Source of the DNA: Streptomyces sp. NBC_00370
GTDB lineage: Bacteria > Actinomycetota > Actinomycetes > Streptomycetales > Streptomycetaceae
Assembly: GCF_036084755.1 (NCBI RefSeq)
Contig: NZ_CP107968.1
Location: 1,974,501-2,038,500, forward strand
Length of the DNA stretch: 64,000 bases
Direction of reading: 5' to 3'
The notes under the pieces were generated by a model. That model was not told the DNA's origin. It ran no database searches and saw only the letters and a program-made list of their open reading frames with translations. Below, piece by piece: positions 25,690 through 34,815 of the stretch (position 1 is its first letter; each line of letters starts with the position of its first letter). The position numbers and the translations under genes are program-made.

Positions 25690-27378
25690 TTAGAGATGAC
25701 GGGCCGACCCCGCCTGCCGGGGAGCGGCCCTGCTCGCCGGTACGGCGAGCGGCCCCGCCCCGGCCCGCGCGCCACGCTGCTCCCCGTCGCCCTGCTTGAC
25801 CAGCGATATCCCCGGGGCCGGCTCCGCCGCGCCCTCGGGACAGTCCGCGGTCCGCGGCAGCCGCAGCGCGGCCAGCGCGCCGAGCAGCAGCAGTCCCGCG
25901 CTGACCAGCAGCGTGACATGGAGGCCGTGCACGAAGGAGTCACGGGCGGCCGTCCGCAGCGAGGCGCCAGCGGACCCGCCGAGCCGGTCCGCCACCTGGT
26001 ACGCCTCCCCCAGCGAGTCGGCGGCGGCCCCCCTCGCCGCCGCGGGGACGCCGGGCACGGCCGACAGCCCGGGGGCGTACGCCGCGTTCATCACGCTGCC
26101 GAGCAGCGCGATCCCCAGCCCGGCGCCCAGTTGGTACGACGTCTCGCCGATCGCGGCCGCCCCGCCCGCCTCGTCGGCGGGGCACTCGCTGAGCATCGAC
26201 TCGTACGCGCCGAAGAGAGTGGACTGCAGCCCGACGCCGAGCAGGACGAACCCCGCGGTGAGCAGCACCGGACGGTCGTGCTGTCCCATCAGGACCAGCA
26301 GCAGCACGGCGGCGGCGGTGAGCACGAACCCCCAGGACACCATCGCGCGCGGCCCCAGCCTGCGCAGCGTCAGCGATCCGGTGGCGCCGGCGGCGATGGC
26401 GGCGAAGGTGAGCGGCAGCAGCCGCAGCCCGGTCTCCAGCGGGCTGAGTCCGAGCACCAGCTGGAGGTACTGGACGGCGATCAGCTCCAGGCCCACCAGC
26501 GCGAGCATGGCGAGGACGATGCAGCCGACGGAGGTGGCGAAGGTCTTCCTGGCGAACATCCGCACGTCGATCAGCGGATGCGCCAGCCGTCGCTGTCTGC
26601 GGACGAACACGACCAGCAGCGCGGCCCCCACGCACAGCGGTCCGACGGTGGCGCCCGAGAGCACGCCCTCCCCCGCGCCGAGCCGCTTCACCCCGAAGAC
26701 CACCCCGAGCACCCCGACGGCCGCCAGCAGCGCCCCGAGCACGTCCCAGGGACCCTCGGCGCTGCCGCGCGACTCGGGCAGCGCCACCCTGCCGAGCGGC
26801 AGGATGACGGCGAGCAGCGGGATGTTGATGAGGAAGACCGAGCCCCACCAGAAGTGCTCGACGAGAAACCCGCCGAGTACGGGCCCCACGGCGGCGCCGA
26901 CGGCCGCGACGGCGGTCCACGCGCCGATGGCCACGGCGCGCTCACGCCGGTCGGGGAAGACGGCGCGGAGTATCGAGAGCGTCGCCGGCATGATCATCGC
27001 GCCGCCGATCCCGAGCAGCGCACGCGCCCCGATCAGCATCTGCGGGGTGGCGGCGAAGGCGGCGAGCGCCGAGGCGGCGCCGAAGATGGCGTAGCCGATC
27101 AGCAGCACCCTGCGGCGGCCGACGCGGTCGCCGAGCGTGCCGAAGAGGATCAGCAGCGAGGCGCAGACCAGCGGGTACGCGTCGACGATCCAGAGGAGTT
27201 CGACCCCGGTGGGCCGCAGGTCGGCCGTGACGGCGGGGACCGCGACATGCAGCACCGTCGCGTCGAGTGCGACCAGCAGCAGGCTGACGCACAGGACGAC
27301 CAGCACGAGCCAGCGGTTGGCACCGCCACGGGCGCCGGCGGCGACCGGCCGTGCTGCGGCCGTGGTGGTGCCCGACAT
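25690..27378 (-). CDS. MFS drug-efflux-type transporter, DHA2 / EmrB-QacA family
   Basis: 562 residues from ATG 27378 with GGGAGG 9 bases upstream. About 14 membrane helices are visible. Motif A is GTLGDRVGRRRVLLIGY and motif C is GPVLGGFLVEHFWWGSVFLINIP; both are typical of proton-coupled drug exporters with 14 helices. An extracytoplasmic loop near 445-485 and a Pro/Ala/Gly-rich tail complete it. No TetR or MarR regulator is adjacent, so the substrate is not suggested by context. Confidence 0.92.
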   Translation of the reverse strand: MSGTTTAAARPVAAGARGGANRWLVLVVLCVSLLLVALDATVLHVAVPAVTADLRPTGVELLWIVDAYPLVCASLLILFGTLGDRVGRRRVLLIGYAIFGAASALAAFAATPQMLIGARALLGIGGAMIMPATLSILRAVFPDRRERAVAIGAWTAVAAVGAAVGPVLGGFLVEHFWWGSVFLINIPLLAVILPLGRVALPESRGSAEGPWDVLGALLAAVGVLGVVFGVKRLGAGEGVLSGATVGPLCVGAALLVVFVRRQRRLAHPLIDVRMFARKTFATSVGCIVLAMLALVGLELIAVQYLQLVLGLSPLETGLRLLPLTFAAIAAGATGSLTLRRLGPRAMVSWGFVLTAAAVLLLVLMGQHDRPVLLTAGFVLLGVGLQSTLFGAYESMLSECPADEAGGAAAIGETSYQLGAGLGIALLGSVMNAAYAPGLSAVPGVPAAARGAAADSLGEAYQVADRLGGSAGASLRTAARDSFVHGLHVTLLVSAGLLLLGALAALRLPRTADCPEGAAEPAPGISLVKQGDGEQRGARAGAGPLAVPASRAAPRQAGSARHL

Positions 27379-27686
27379 CTGTGTACCTCCCATGCGTGCT
27401 GCGCGCCCGGCGAGCGTACGCGAGTTGACTCCTGTGGCGTGTGGCGCACGCCTCACCCCGCGCCGCCGCCCGTGGGGGAAATTCGGCGTAACGCGGTGGT
27501 GAACGAATTCAAGACCCCACAAAGACACGTACACACACGGCGTGTCGATTAATAAGGAGCAACTCACTTGGATTTCGGTTACCGGCCGGGATAAACCGTG
27601 AGCTGAGACATACTCCACATCACATCGTCATCACAAAGAGACCGGAACGACCGGTTCACGCACTCACTCGCTGTAACGTCGATTGG
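27379..27686. other. Divergent intergenic region, MFS / PAP2
   Basis: 308 bases with unusually low GC in the middle (around 27480-27660). A TAATAAGGAG sequence followed by TTG could start only an 8-codon peptide (MDFGYRPG), which is not convincing. The region presumably carries both promoters. No clear palindrome or RNA was found. Confidence 0.5.
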
Positions 27687-28667
27687 GTGCGTACCGACAT
27701 CTTCGCCCGGCTGGACCGGGAGCCGGAGCCGCCGAAGATAGAGATCCCGCGGATGAGCCGTACCCGCACGGCTCTCTTCGGCGGGACGCTGGCGTTCTAT
27801 CTCGCCATCGTCGTTGCCGTGCTGGACTCGTCCTGGCTGGTGACCCTCGACTGGAAGGTCATGCTGTTCCGGCCCTATCAGCAGTGGCCGGGACTGCACG
27901 CCTTCCTCGACTACTTCGTGGTCCTCGGCCAGCGCGGTCCCACAGCGGTGATGATCGCCGCCTGGCTGGGCTGGCGCTCCTGGCGGCAGCACACGCTGCG
28001 GCCGCTGCTGGCCCTCGGCGCCGCTCTGCTGCTGCTCAACGTGACGGTCGGCGCGGTGAAGCTCGGTCTCGGCCGGCTCGGCCCGCACTACGCGACCCAG
28101 ATCGGCTCGGCCGAGCTGTTCGCCGGCGGCGATATATTTCCCTCGGGCCACACCGCGAACGCCGTCGTGACCTGGGGAATCCTGGCCTATCTGGCCACCA
28201 CCCCACTGACCAGGCGGTATCTGTCGATCCTGTCGTCGGCGCTGTCCCTCGGGGTCGGCGCGACCACGGTCTACCTCGGTACGCACTGGCTCAGCGACGT
28301 GCTGCTCGGCTGGGCCGCCGGCATGCTGATCCTGCTCGCGCTGCCCTGGTGCGAGCCCACGATCGGCCGAGCCGAGCAGATCATCTTCGCCGTACGCGAC
28401 CAGTTGCGGGCGCGCGCGCGGGCTGCTTCACCCGCGCGGGTCCCGGCGGGCGGCCTCCGGCCGTCGAAGGTGCCGACGCTCCCGCCCACCGAGGACGACT
28501 CCAAGCGGGAGCCGATCGGGGCAGGTCACACCGGCCGTAACCCGGCGGGCCGCAGCCCGGCGCAGCTCGCCCAGCCGCGGCCGCACACGCTGCGCTCCGA
28601 GCGCTCCCCGATCACGCCGGCCGGCTCGCGCAGGCCGCCGCACTCGCGGCCCGTCACGGGCGGCTGA
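27687..28667 (+). CDS. PAP2-family membrane phosphatase
   Basis: Lipid or isoprenyl phosphate phosphatase of the membrane. 326 residues from GTG 27687. About six membrane helices lie between 28 and 230. The three phosphatase motifs can be read: K-x6-RL-like (KLGLGRLGP), PSGHT (IFPSGHTANAV) and the third motif with VYLGTHWLSDVLLGW. A cytoplasmic tail of about 90 residues, rich in Pro, Arg and Ser, follows. The substrate (undecaprenyl-PP, phosphatidate or other) is not determined. Confidence 0.92.
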   Translation: MRTDIFARLDREPEPPKIEIPRMSRTRTALFGGTLAFYLAIVVAVLDSSWLVTLDWKVMLFRPYQQWPGLHAFLDYFVVLGQRGPTAVMIAAWLGWRSWRQHTLRPLLALGAALLLLNVTVGAVKLGLGRLGPHYATQIGSAELFAGGDIFPSGHTANAVVTWGILAYLATTPLTRRYLSILSSALSLGVGATTVYLGTHWLSDVLLGWAAGMLILLALPWCEPTIGRAEQIIFAVRDQLRARARAASPARVPAGGLRPSKVPTLPPTEDDSKREPIGAGHTGRNPAGRSPAQLAQPRPHTLRSERSPITPAGSRRPPHSRPVTGG

Positions 28668-28685
28668 CCTGCGCCGACAGGCGGT

Positions 28686-28910
28686 CTAGCCGAGCCAGCA
28701 GCGGACCACCGTCTCGTCGTCCACCTCGAAGTTCAGCCGCCCGGCGACGTACTCCATCGTGATGATCGAGCCGGGCGGCAGGGACCGCACGGTGGTCCAG
28801 CCACGCTCCCTCGCGCGCCGCTCCGCGCTCTCGGCGGAGAGGCCTACGTACGCCTCGGTGTCGTCGTCCGGACGGTCGGGTGATGTCGGTGTCGGTGCCA
28901 TGCCATTCAC
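28686..28910 (-). CDS. I78-family peptidase inhibitor-like small protein
   Basis: 74 residues from ATG 28910 (or 71 from the ATG at 28901). The C-terminal half, GWTTVRSLPPGSIITMEYVAGRLNFEVDDETVVRCWLG, has the pattern of I78 inhibitors (a Pro-Gly-x-x-ITMEY/R loop followed by RLN and a final acidic strand). No signal peptide is evident, so it may act inside the cell. It is convergent with the PAP2 gene, 18 bases apart. Confidence 0.82.
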   Translation of the reverse strand: MNGMAPTPTSPDRPDDDTEAYVGLSAESAERRARERGWTTVRSLPPGSIITMEYVAGRLNFEVDDETVVRCWLG

Positions 28911-29158
28911 CGTAGGCGTACGCGGACGGTGAAGGAAGCGTCCGCCATCCGGACAACCCGTTCCGGTCAGTGAGCGGTCACGCTTTCGTCACAGAATGAC
29001 GACACGCTTCCGAAGCGAATGACGCGCACTCACAGAGTGTTCACAGGATGCCCCGGACGAATTCAAAGCACCTGAAGATCACATAAATTCGCTCTTCCTG
29101 AATTCCACCCGCAGGTAACCGTCCGGTAAGACGGCGGAATATCGGCGGCGGGCCGAAT

Positions 29159-30118
29159 TCAGCGAAGAGACCGGGACAACCGGTCCCTGAGGACCCTGAC
29201 GTGCTCGGTCAGCTCGACGGGTTCGACCACCTCGAAGTCGACACCGATCAGCGCCACGTGCAGGACCAGCACGTCGAGACTCGCGGCCCCCGTGCGCAGC
29301 AGACAGCTGTGGTCGTCGACCGCCTCCAGGGCGCCCGAGGACGGCGACACGAGCCGCGCCGCCTCCTCGCGGGGCACCAGCAGCCGCAGCACGGCGGACG
29401 CGGCGTAGACGCGCGAGGAGACCCCGCGCGACACGTACGCGGCGAGGTCGTCGGCCGGCGGGGTGCGCGGGGCGAAGCGCGGGCCGTGCGGCGGGGTGGG
29501 GGTGATCCGGTCCACCCGGAACGTCCGCCAGTCGGCGCGGTCCACGTCCCACGCGACGAGGTACCAGCGGCGCTCGGTGCACACCAGCCGGTGCGGCTCC
29601 ACCCGGCGGCCTCCGACCGCCCCCGCGTGGTCCCGGTAGGCGAAGCGCAGTCCCTCACCGTCCCGGCACGCGGTGGCCAGTTCGGTGAGGACGGCCGGGT
29701 CGACGGCCGAGGTGCCCGGGCCGCGCAGCATCGGGACGGTGAACGCGTTGAGCGCCCCGACCCTGCGGCGCAGCCGGTCGGGCAGCACCTGCTGGAGCTT
29801 GGCCAGGGCGCGTACGGAGCTCTCGCCGATGCCCTCGATGCCGTTGCCCGCCGCTGTGCGCAGCCCGACGGCGACGGCGACCGCCTCGTCGTCGTCCAGG
29901 AGCAGCGGCGGCAGTTCGGCGCCGGCGCCCAGCTGGTAGCCGCCGCCTGTGCCGGGGCTGGCGTTCACCGGGTAGCCGAGTTCCCGCAGCCGCTCGACGT
30001 CGCGCCGCACGGTCCTGGGGGTGACGCCCAGCCGCTCGGCGAGGTCGGCTCCCGACCAGTCGCGGTGCGCCTGGAGGAGGGAGAGCAGCCGCAGCAGTCG
30101 GGCCGAGGTGTCCAGCAT
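29159..30118 (-). CDS. HTH regulator with WYL domain (YafY/PafC-like)
   Basis: 319 residues from ATG 30118. The DeoR-type helix-turn-helix is at 1-60 (ARLLRLLSLLQAHRDWSGADLAERLGVTPRTVRRDVERLRELGYPV). The WYL domain is about 140-215 (LRFAYRDHAGAVGGRRVEPHRLVCTERRWYLVAWDVDRADWRTFRVDRI), and a C-terminal WCX extension follows. WYL proteins commonly sense nucleic acid or nucleotide ligands and control stress or defence genes, but no such gene adjoins this one. The target is unknown. Confidence 0.93.
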   Translation of the reverse strand: MLDTSARLLRLLSLLQAHRDWSGADLAERLGVTPRTVRRDVERLRELGYPVNASPGTGGGYQLGAGAELPPLLLDDDEAVAVAVGLRTAAGNGIEGIGESSVRALAKLQQVLPDRLRRRVGALNAFTVPMLRGPGTSAVDPAVLTELATACRDGEGLRFAYRDHAGAVGGRRVEPHRLVCTERRWYLVAWDVDRADWRTFRVDRITPTPPHGPRFAPRTPPADDLAAYVSRGVSSRVYAASAVLRLLVPREEAARLVSPSSGALEAVDDHSCLLRTGAASLDVLVLHVALIGVDFEVVEPVELTEHVRVLRDRLSRSLR

Positions 30119-30148
30119 GCGACCGAGTCTGCCAGGGCTCGCGGACAG

Positions 30149-31096
30149 CTACGGTCCGCAAGGCGCCCCGGAGCGCCGGGCCACGACGGACGCGGAGGAC
30201 ACGACGACGGGAGCGGGGGCCGGGGCCGGCTCAGGCGCGGGGGCGGGCGCGGTCATCGGGGCCGGGGCGGAGGCCGAGGCGGGGGCGGGGGCGGGGGCGG
30301 GCTCCAGACGTACGCTCAGGCCGTTGTCCTCCGTGTAGTACGGCGCCGCTCGCCGGCCTTCCGCCGGGAACGGCAGCCGCAGGGCGCTGCCACGTCTGTC
30401 CCAGACGTCGTCGAGGATCCGCGCCACCCGGACGGCGGGGCCGCCGGGCGCGGGGAGCAGCCACAGGTCCCACCACTGGCCGGCTTCGCCGGGACCGGCG
30501 GCCAACCGCGCGTACGGCAGCGTGAAGGCGAAGCCGCCGCCACCGCCGGTGACCGGGGCACGGTACGTCTCGCCGCCGCCGCGCGGGCGCGCCTCGACCG
30601 CCGCCTCCCGGCCGAGTTCGGCGCCGTACAGCGTGCCCTCGACCGTGACCGTGCCCCGGGCGCAGCGGACCTCGCCGACCTCGGCGTGCGGCGCCCTGAC
30701 CCAGCTGCGGACGGCGAGGGTGCCCTCGGCCGTCACGTACGGGACGCGCGCGATCACCCGGCCGGCGCCGGGCGTCCGCCCCACGAGCGCCCGCGCGTCG
30801 CGCACACCGAGGCGTACCGGCCGCTCGCCGCGCGCCCCGGTGCGTACGTCCCAGTGGCCCTCGGGCAGTTCGACGGTGCTCGGCAGCACGGCGCGCAGCC
30901 GCCTGCCGCCCGCGCCCGTCAGCGGCAGCCGCACGTCGTCGGCCGCCGGGGCCCCGTCGGGGCGCCTGCGCAGGACGAGTACCGCGTCGGGACGGGCGGC
31001 GCCCATGACGTCGAAGGTGATGCCGCCGGCCGAGTCGGCCACACAGTCTGCGGCCCACTCCTCGCGCGCGGTCCGCCGCCCGGTCGATCTGGTCAT
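30149..31096 (-). CDS. Conserved protein of unknown function with Pro-Ala tail
   Basis: 315 residues from ATG 31096. The body (about 20-260) is beta-rich with repeated elements: RLGVRDARALVGRTPG, YVTAEGTLAVRSWVRAPHAEVGEV, WWDLWLLPAPGGPAVRVARILDDVWDR. It resembles proteins I recall beside glycosyltransferase genes in Streptomyces, sometimes labelled transferase without catalytic evidence. There is no signal peptide or membrane helix. The C-terminal 45 residues are mostly alternating Pro and Ala. The start lies divergent to the next gene. Function not assigned. Confidence 0.7.
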   Translation of the reverse strand: MTRSTGRRTAREEWAADCVADSAGGITFDVMGAARPDAVLVLRRRPDGAPAADDVRLPLTGAGGRRLRAVLPSTVELPEGHWDVRTGARGERPVRLGVRDARALVGRTPGAGRVIARVPYVTAEGTLAVRSWVRAPHAEVGEVRCARGTVTVEGTLYGAELGREAAVEARPRGGGETYRAPVTGGGGGFAFTLPYARLAAGPGEAGQWWDLWLLPAPGGPAVRVARILDDVWDRRGSALRLPFPAEGRRAAPYYTEDNGLSVRLEPAPAPAPASASAPAPMTAPAPAPEPAPAPAPVVVSSASVVARRSGAPCGP

Positions 31097-31278
31097 ACGG
31101 CTATAGATGCGGAAAACACCGCGCAGGTGCCCTCCGACAGCAGATTTGTTCGATCTTGCGGCGCCGGCCCGTCCGATTCTGTTCGTCTTCGCGCGTGACC
31201 CCGGCCACGGCTCGCCCGTTGAACCCCGTACGAGCCGGGAACAGCCCGGTTCACGCACCGATTTCGAGGAGCCACCCC

Positions 31279-32064
31279 GTGCCGCGCATGCTCGATGTCA
31301 GCGAGGACGTCCGCGCCGAGATCGGCGACGAAGAAGCCGACCGGTTGCTCACCGGCGAGAACTCCCCGGGCAGCTACGACTGCACGTCCTGCCGCACCCC
31401 GGGAGACTCCGAGCAGGAGCGGACCAGCACCGTCCTGTTCGTCGGCGAGGAGACGGCCGTCCTGGCCTTCGCCCACGCCACCTGCATCCCGTCCCAGGTC
31501 GTCCAGGTCGCCGAGGACCAGCTCCAGGGCGCGGTCAGGTCCATCACCGGCAACGAGCCGCAGGCGCCCGGCGGCCCCGCGGGGGCCGAGCAGCAGGCCG
31601 TGCTGGGCGTCACCAGCGGTCTGGTGCTGATCGAGGGCGAGCTGCACCCGGCCCTGGTGGTGGAGCCGACGGCGCCGATCACCCGTGCGGGATCCGGCGG
31701 CACGATGGACGAGTTCCTCCCGCTCCTGGTCGAGCAGGGCTTCCAGCCGGTCGCCGACCTCGGCGGCCGGCCCGGCGTGCTGCCCGGCTGGTCCGTGCTG
31801 CTCGCCATGGGCCAGCTGCACGCCGTCCTGCAGCCCGGCACGGGCGGCAGCGGCCAGGTCGCCTGGTGGCAGGCGCACCAGCCGCTCCAGGTCACCGAGG
31901 GCTGGCGGGCGGCGGCCAACAAGTCGCACCAGGTCCTGGTGTTCGCGGCGCCGGTCGGCTCGATCGGCCAGCAGCCCCGTGAGGACCTGCTGCGCGACGC
32001 CCTGGAGAAGGCGGCGGCCAACGGCCGGCTGGTGGCCGCGGCGATGCCCCTGGCGGGCACGTGA
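31279..32064 (+). CDS. Conserved hypothetical protein
   Basis: 261 residues. The GTG at 31279 is preferred because GAGGAG lies 8 bases upstream; the ATG at 31288 would be 17 bases away. The sequence begins PRMLDVSEDVRAEIGDEEADRLL. A CTSCRTPGD segment and a later HATCIP might bind a metal, though the cysteines are few. The rest shows no motif I recognise; a Trp-rich stretch (QVAWWQAHQPLQVTEGW) lies near residue 195. It has no signal peptide. Neighbours give no functional hint. Confidence 0.75.
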   Translation: MPRMLDVSEDVRAEIGDEEADRLLTGENSPGSYDCTSCRTPGDSEQERTSTVLFVGEETAVLAFAHATCIPSQVVQVAEDQLQGAVRSITGNEPQAPGGPAGAEQQAVLGVTSGLVLIEGELHPALVVEPTAPITRAGSGGTMDEFLPLLVEQGFQPVADLGGRPGVLPGWSVLLAMGQLHAVLQPGTGGSGQVAWWQAHQPLQVTEGWRAAANKSHQVLVFAAPVGSIGQQPREDLLRDALEKAAANGRLVAAAMPLAGT

Positions 32065-32205
32065 GGGTGCGGGCGGGCAGGTGAGCGTGCGGCAGGGCAC
32101 GTGACGGCGCGGGCGCGCCCCGCCGCGCACCGGTCACCACCCCGTTGACCGGCAATTTCCCGGTCGTACCCGCATCCGACGAGGCACCGGGTCGTTGGCA
32201 CATAC

Positions 32206-32538
32206 GTGCACTCATACGACCCCTCCCGCCCGCAGTACCAGAGCCAGATCCCCTCGATGCGCCCCGCGCAGGACGTGGCGGACGGGTATTCGACGACCCC
32301 GATCTACGACGCGCTGTACTCCGAGTTCCTCCGGTCGTTCAGAGCCCTCCCCGGCGACAGGAGCGGCGAGGACAATCTGGGTTTCACGGCCTTCGGTGCC
32401 GGGACGCACCCGGGCCGCGGCAGACACGGCGACCGCGCGCACACGCCGTACCAGGGGTCCTGGCAGCGGGACACCCGGCAGCCCGTCGCCCGCCACACCC
32501 CGGCGGCGCTGCCGCCGGGTCCGCGTCGCGAGGCGTGA
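32206..32538 (+). CDS. DUF6643-like small protein
   Basis: 110 residues from GTG 32206. HSYDPSRPQYQSQIPSMRP, GYSTTPIYDALYSEFLRSFRALPGDRSGEDNLGF and the terminal LPPGPRR match small Streptomyces proteins I recall as DUF6643. The composition suggests mostly disordered protein with one short helix around YDALYSEFLRSFRALPG. Function unknown. It is convergent with der, with a strong hairpin between the stops. Confidence 0.75.
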   Translation: MHSYDPSRPQYQSQIPSMRPAQDVADGYSTTPIYDALYSEFLRSFRALPGDRSGEDNLGFTAFGAGTHPGRGRHGDRAHTPYQGSWQRDTRQPVARHTPAALPPGPRREA

Positions 32539-32558
32539 GCCGCGCGGCGGCGGCAAAC

Positions 32559-32609
32559 GGAAACGGGCGGGCCCGGCACGGATGATCCGTGCCGGGCCCG
32601 CCCGTTTCC
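32559..32609. terminator. Strong bidirectional terminator hairpin
   Basis: A perfect stem of more than 20 bp (GGAAACGGGCGGGCCCGGCA... paired with its complement ending GTTTCC) with the short loop TGA at its tip (32582-32586 region). It lies between the DUF6643-like stop (32538) and the der stop (32626) and can serve both strands. Confidence 0.85.
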
Positions 32610-32625
32610 GCCGTTCCCGGCCCCG

Positions 32626-34086
32626 CTACTTCTTGCGGCCGCGCTTCTCGCGCACCCGCACCGAGATGTGGATCGGCGTGCCCTCGAAGCCGAACTCCTC
32701 ACGCAGCCTGCGCTCGACGAACCGCCGGTAGCCGGCCTCGATGAAGCCCGAAGCGAACAGCACGAACCGCGGCGGCTTCGTGCCCGCCTGTGTGCCGAAC
32801 AGGATGCGCGGCTGCTTGCCGCCCCTGATCGGGTGCGGATGCCCGGCCACCAGCTCGCCGAGGAACGCGTTCAGCCGTCCCGTCGGCACCCGGGTCTCCC
32901 AGCCGGCCAGCGCCGTCTCGATCGCCGGGACCAGCTTCTCCATGTGCCGTCCGGTACGCGCCGACACATTGACCCGGGGCGCCCAGGCGACCTGCGCCAG
33001 CTCCGTCTCGATCTCGCGCTCCAGGTAGTAGCGCCGGTCCTCGTCGAGGGTGTCCCACTTGTTGTACGCGATGACCAGGGCGCGGCCCGCGTCCACGGCC
33101 ATCGTGATGATGCGCTGGTCCTGGACGCTGATGGACTCGCTCGTGTCGATCAGGACGACGGCGACCTCCGCCTTCTCGACGGCGGCCGCGGTGCGCAGCG
33201 ACGCGTAGTAGTCCGCGCCCTCCTGGAGGTGGACCCGGCGCCTGATGCCCGCCGTGTCGATGAACTTCCAGACGATGCCGCCCAGCTCGATCAGTTCGTC
33301 GACCGGGTCACGGGTGGTGCCCGCCACCTCGTTGACGACCACCCGGTCCTCGTTGGCGACCCGGTTCAGCAAGGACGACTTGCCGACGTTCGGCCGCCCG
33401 ATGAGGGCGATACGGCGCGGGCCGCCGATGGCGGTGCCGAAGGTCTGCGCGGGGGCGTCCGGCAGCGCTTCGAGCACGGCGTCGAGCATGTCGCCCGTAC
33501 CGCGGCCGTGCAGGGACGAGACGGGGTGCGGCTCGCCGAGCCCGAGCGACCACAGCGCCGTGGCGTCCGCCTCGCCGCTCTGCCCGTCGACCTTGTTGGC
33601 GCAGAGCACGACGGGCTTGCCGGCCTTGCGGAGCAGCCGGACCACGGCCTCGTCGGTGTCGGTGGCGCCGACGGTGGAGTCCACGACGAAGACGACCGCG
33701 TCGGCGGCCTCGATCGCGTACTCGGCCTGGGCGGCGACCGAGGCGTCGATACCGAGGACGTCCTGCTCCCAGCCGCCGGTGTCGACGACCTTGAAGCGGT
33801 GGCCCGCCCACTCGGCCTCGTAGGTGACCCGGTCCCTGGTCACGCCCGGCTTGTCCTCGACGACCGCCTCACGGCGGCCGATGATGCGGTTCACAAGGGT
33901 CGACTTGCCGACATTCGGCCGGCCGACGACGGCGAGTACGGGCAGCGGGCCGTGTCCGGCCTCGCCGATCGCGCCCTCCACGTCCTCGGGGTCGAAGCCC
34001 TCCTGCGCGGCGATCTCCATGAACTCCGCGTACTCGGCATCGCCAAGCTCTCCGTGCTCGTCGTCGGAGTCGATCTGGTCGTTCAT
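32626..34086 (-). CDS. der: Ribosome biogenesis GTPase Der (EngA)
   Basis: Essential double GTPase for 50S assembly. 486 residues from ATG 34086 ([16 protein letters not shown]), the usual Streptomyces start; an ATG at 34110 adds only MDERGTDF. Two G-domains each start with GRPNVGKS (near residues 49 and 223), with switch sequences DTGGWE and DTAGIRRR and specificity motifs NKVD and NKWD. The C-terminal KH-like domain ends in [10 protein letters not shown] short acidic N-terminal extension (about 40 residues) is typical of actinobacteria. It is the last gene of the aroH-tyrA-cmk-plsC-der run. Confidence 0.97.
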   Translation of the reverse strand: MNDQIDSDDEHGELGDAEYAEFMEIAAQEGFDPEDVEGAIGEAGHGPLPVLAVVGRPNVGKSTLVNRIIGRREAVVEDKPGVTRDRVTYEAEWAGHRFKVVDTGGWEQDVLGIDASVAAQAEYAIEAADAVVFVVDSTVGATDTDEAVVRLLRKAGKPVVLCANKVDGQSGEADATALWSLGLGEPHPVSSLHGRGTGDMLDAVLEALPDAPAQTFGTAIGGPRRIALIGRPNVGKSSLLNRVANEDRVVVNEVAGTTRDPVDELIELGGIVWKFIDTAGIRRRVHLQEGADYYASLRTAAAVEKAEVAVVLIDTSESISVQDQRIITMAVDAGRALVIAYNKWDTLDEDRRYYLEREIETELAQVAWAPRVNVSARTGRHMEKLVPAIETALAGWETRVPTGRLNAFLGELVAGHPHPIRGGKQPRILFGTQAGTKPPRFVLFASGFIEAGYRRFVERRLREEFGFEGTPIHISVRVREKRGRKK

Positions 34087-34140
34087 GAAGTCCGTACCTC
34101 GTTCATCCATCGTGATCGGTGCGCCACCACATGTGGCGCA

Positions 34141-34815
34141 CTACTCAAGTCCTGCCGGGCGCCCGGTGAGGCGCCTGGCGTCGTCCAGGTGGGCGGCCAG
34201 CCGCTGCTGGATGCCGACCGTGGCGTCGTCCAGCGCGGCGCGCGTACGCCTGCCGCTGCCGTCGCCCGCCACGAACGCGTCGCCGAAGACGACGTCCACG
34301 CGGCTGCGCAGCCGGGGCAGCGCCTTGACCAGCCGGCCGCGGCTCTCCGTGCTTCCCAGGACAGCCACCGGCACGATCGGCGCACCGGACCGTACTGCGA
34401 AGTATGCGAGACCGGACCGCAAAGAGGCGAAATTGCCCTCGCCCCTGGTGCCCTCGGGGAAGATCCCCAGTACCCCGCCGGCCGCCAGCAGGCCGAGCGC
34501 GTCGGTGATCGCCGTGCGGTCGGCGACCGCGCGGTCCACCTTGAGCTGCCCGATCGCGCGCAGGAACGGGTCGAGCGGTCCGACGAACGCTTCCTTCTTG
34601 ATCAGGAAGTGCACGGGCCGGGGCGCCGTGCCCATCAGCATCGGGCCGTCGATGTTGTGCGAGTGGTTGACGGCCAGGATCACCGGGCCGCTCGCGGGGA
34701 CCCGCCAGGCGCCGAGCACCCGGGGCCGCCAGAGGCCGTTCATCAGGCCGACGCCTATGCCCCGTCCGACCGCGGCGCCTCTGCGGGACGGGGCGGCCCG
34801 CTCGGCGGTGCTCAC
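34141..34815 (-). CDS. 1-acyl-sn-glycerol-3-phosphate acyltransferase family protein
   Basis: PlsC-like acyltransferase making phosphatidate or acylating another lipid at the inner membrane. 224 residues from GTG 34815, which overlaps the cmk stop by 4 nt (GTGA). The H-x4-D motif is NHSHNID, the second motif FPEGTRGEG, and the third VPVAVLGS. No long membrane helix is seen apart from the hydrophobic GLLAAGGVLGIF segment. Translation is probably coupled to cmk. The gene sits 54 bp before der. Confidence 0.92.
   Translation of the reverse strand: MSTAERAAPSRRGAAVGRGIGVGLMNGLWRPRVLGAWRVPASGPVILAVNHSHNIDGPMLMGTAPRPVHFLIKKEAFVGPLDPFLRAIGQLKVDRAVADRTAITDALGLLAAGGVLGIFPEGTRGEGNFASLRSGLAYFAVRSGAPIVPVAVLGSTESRGRLVKALPRLRSRVDVVFGDAFVAGDGSGRRTRAALDDATVGIQQRLAAHLDDARRLTGRPAGLE

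Noticed and set aside
27546..27580. Mini-ORF MDFGYRPG after an AAGGAG upstream of the PAP2 gene
   Set aside because: Only eight codons, no attenuator structure seen, and not adjacent to a gene it could control by coupling.
28973..29010. GTCACGCTTTC-GTCACAGAATG 11-nt repeat near the I78 gene, considered as a PHO box
   Set aside because: Only two weak units lacking the GTTCACC core; chance is likely.
29079..29582. Minus-strand frame ending upstream of the WYL gene stop
   Set aside because: Almost entirely overlaps the WYL regulator in another frame and has Arg/Pro/Ala composition of a shadow frame.
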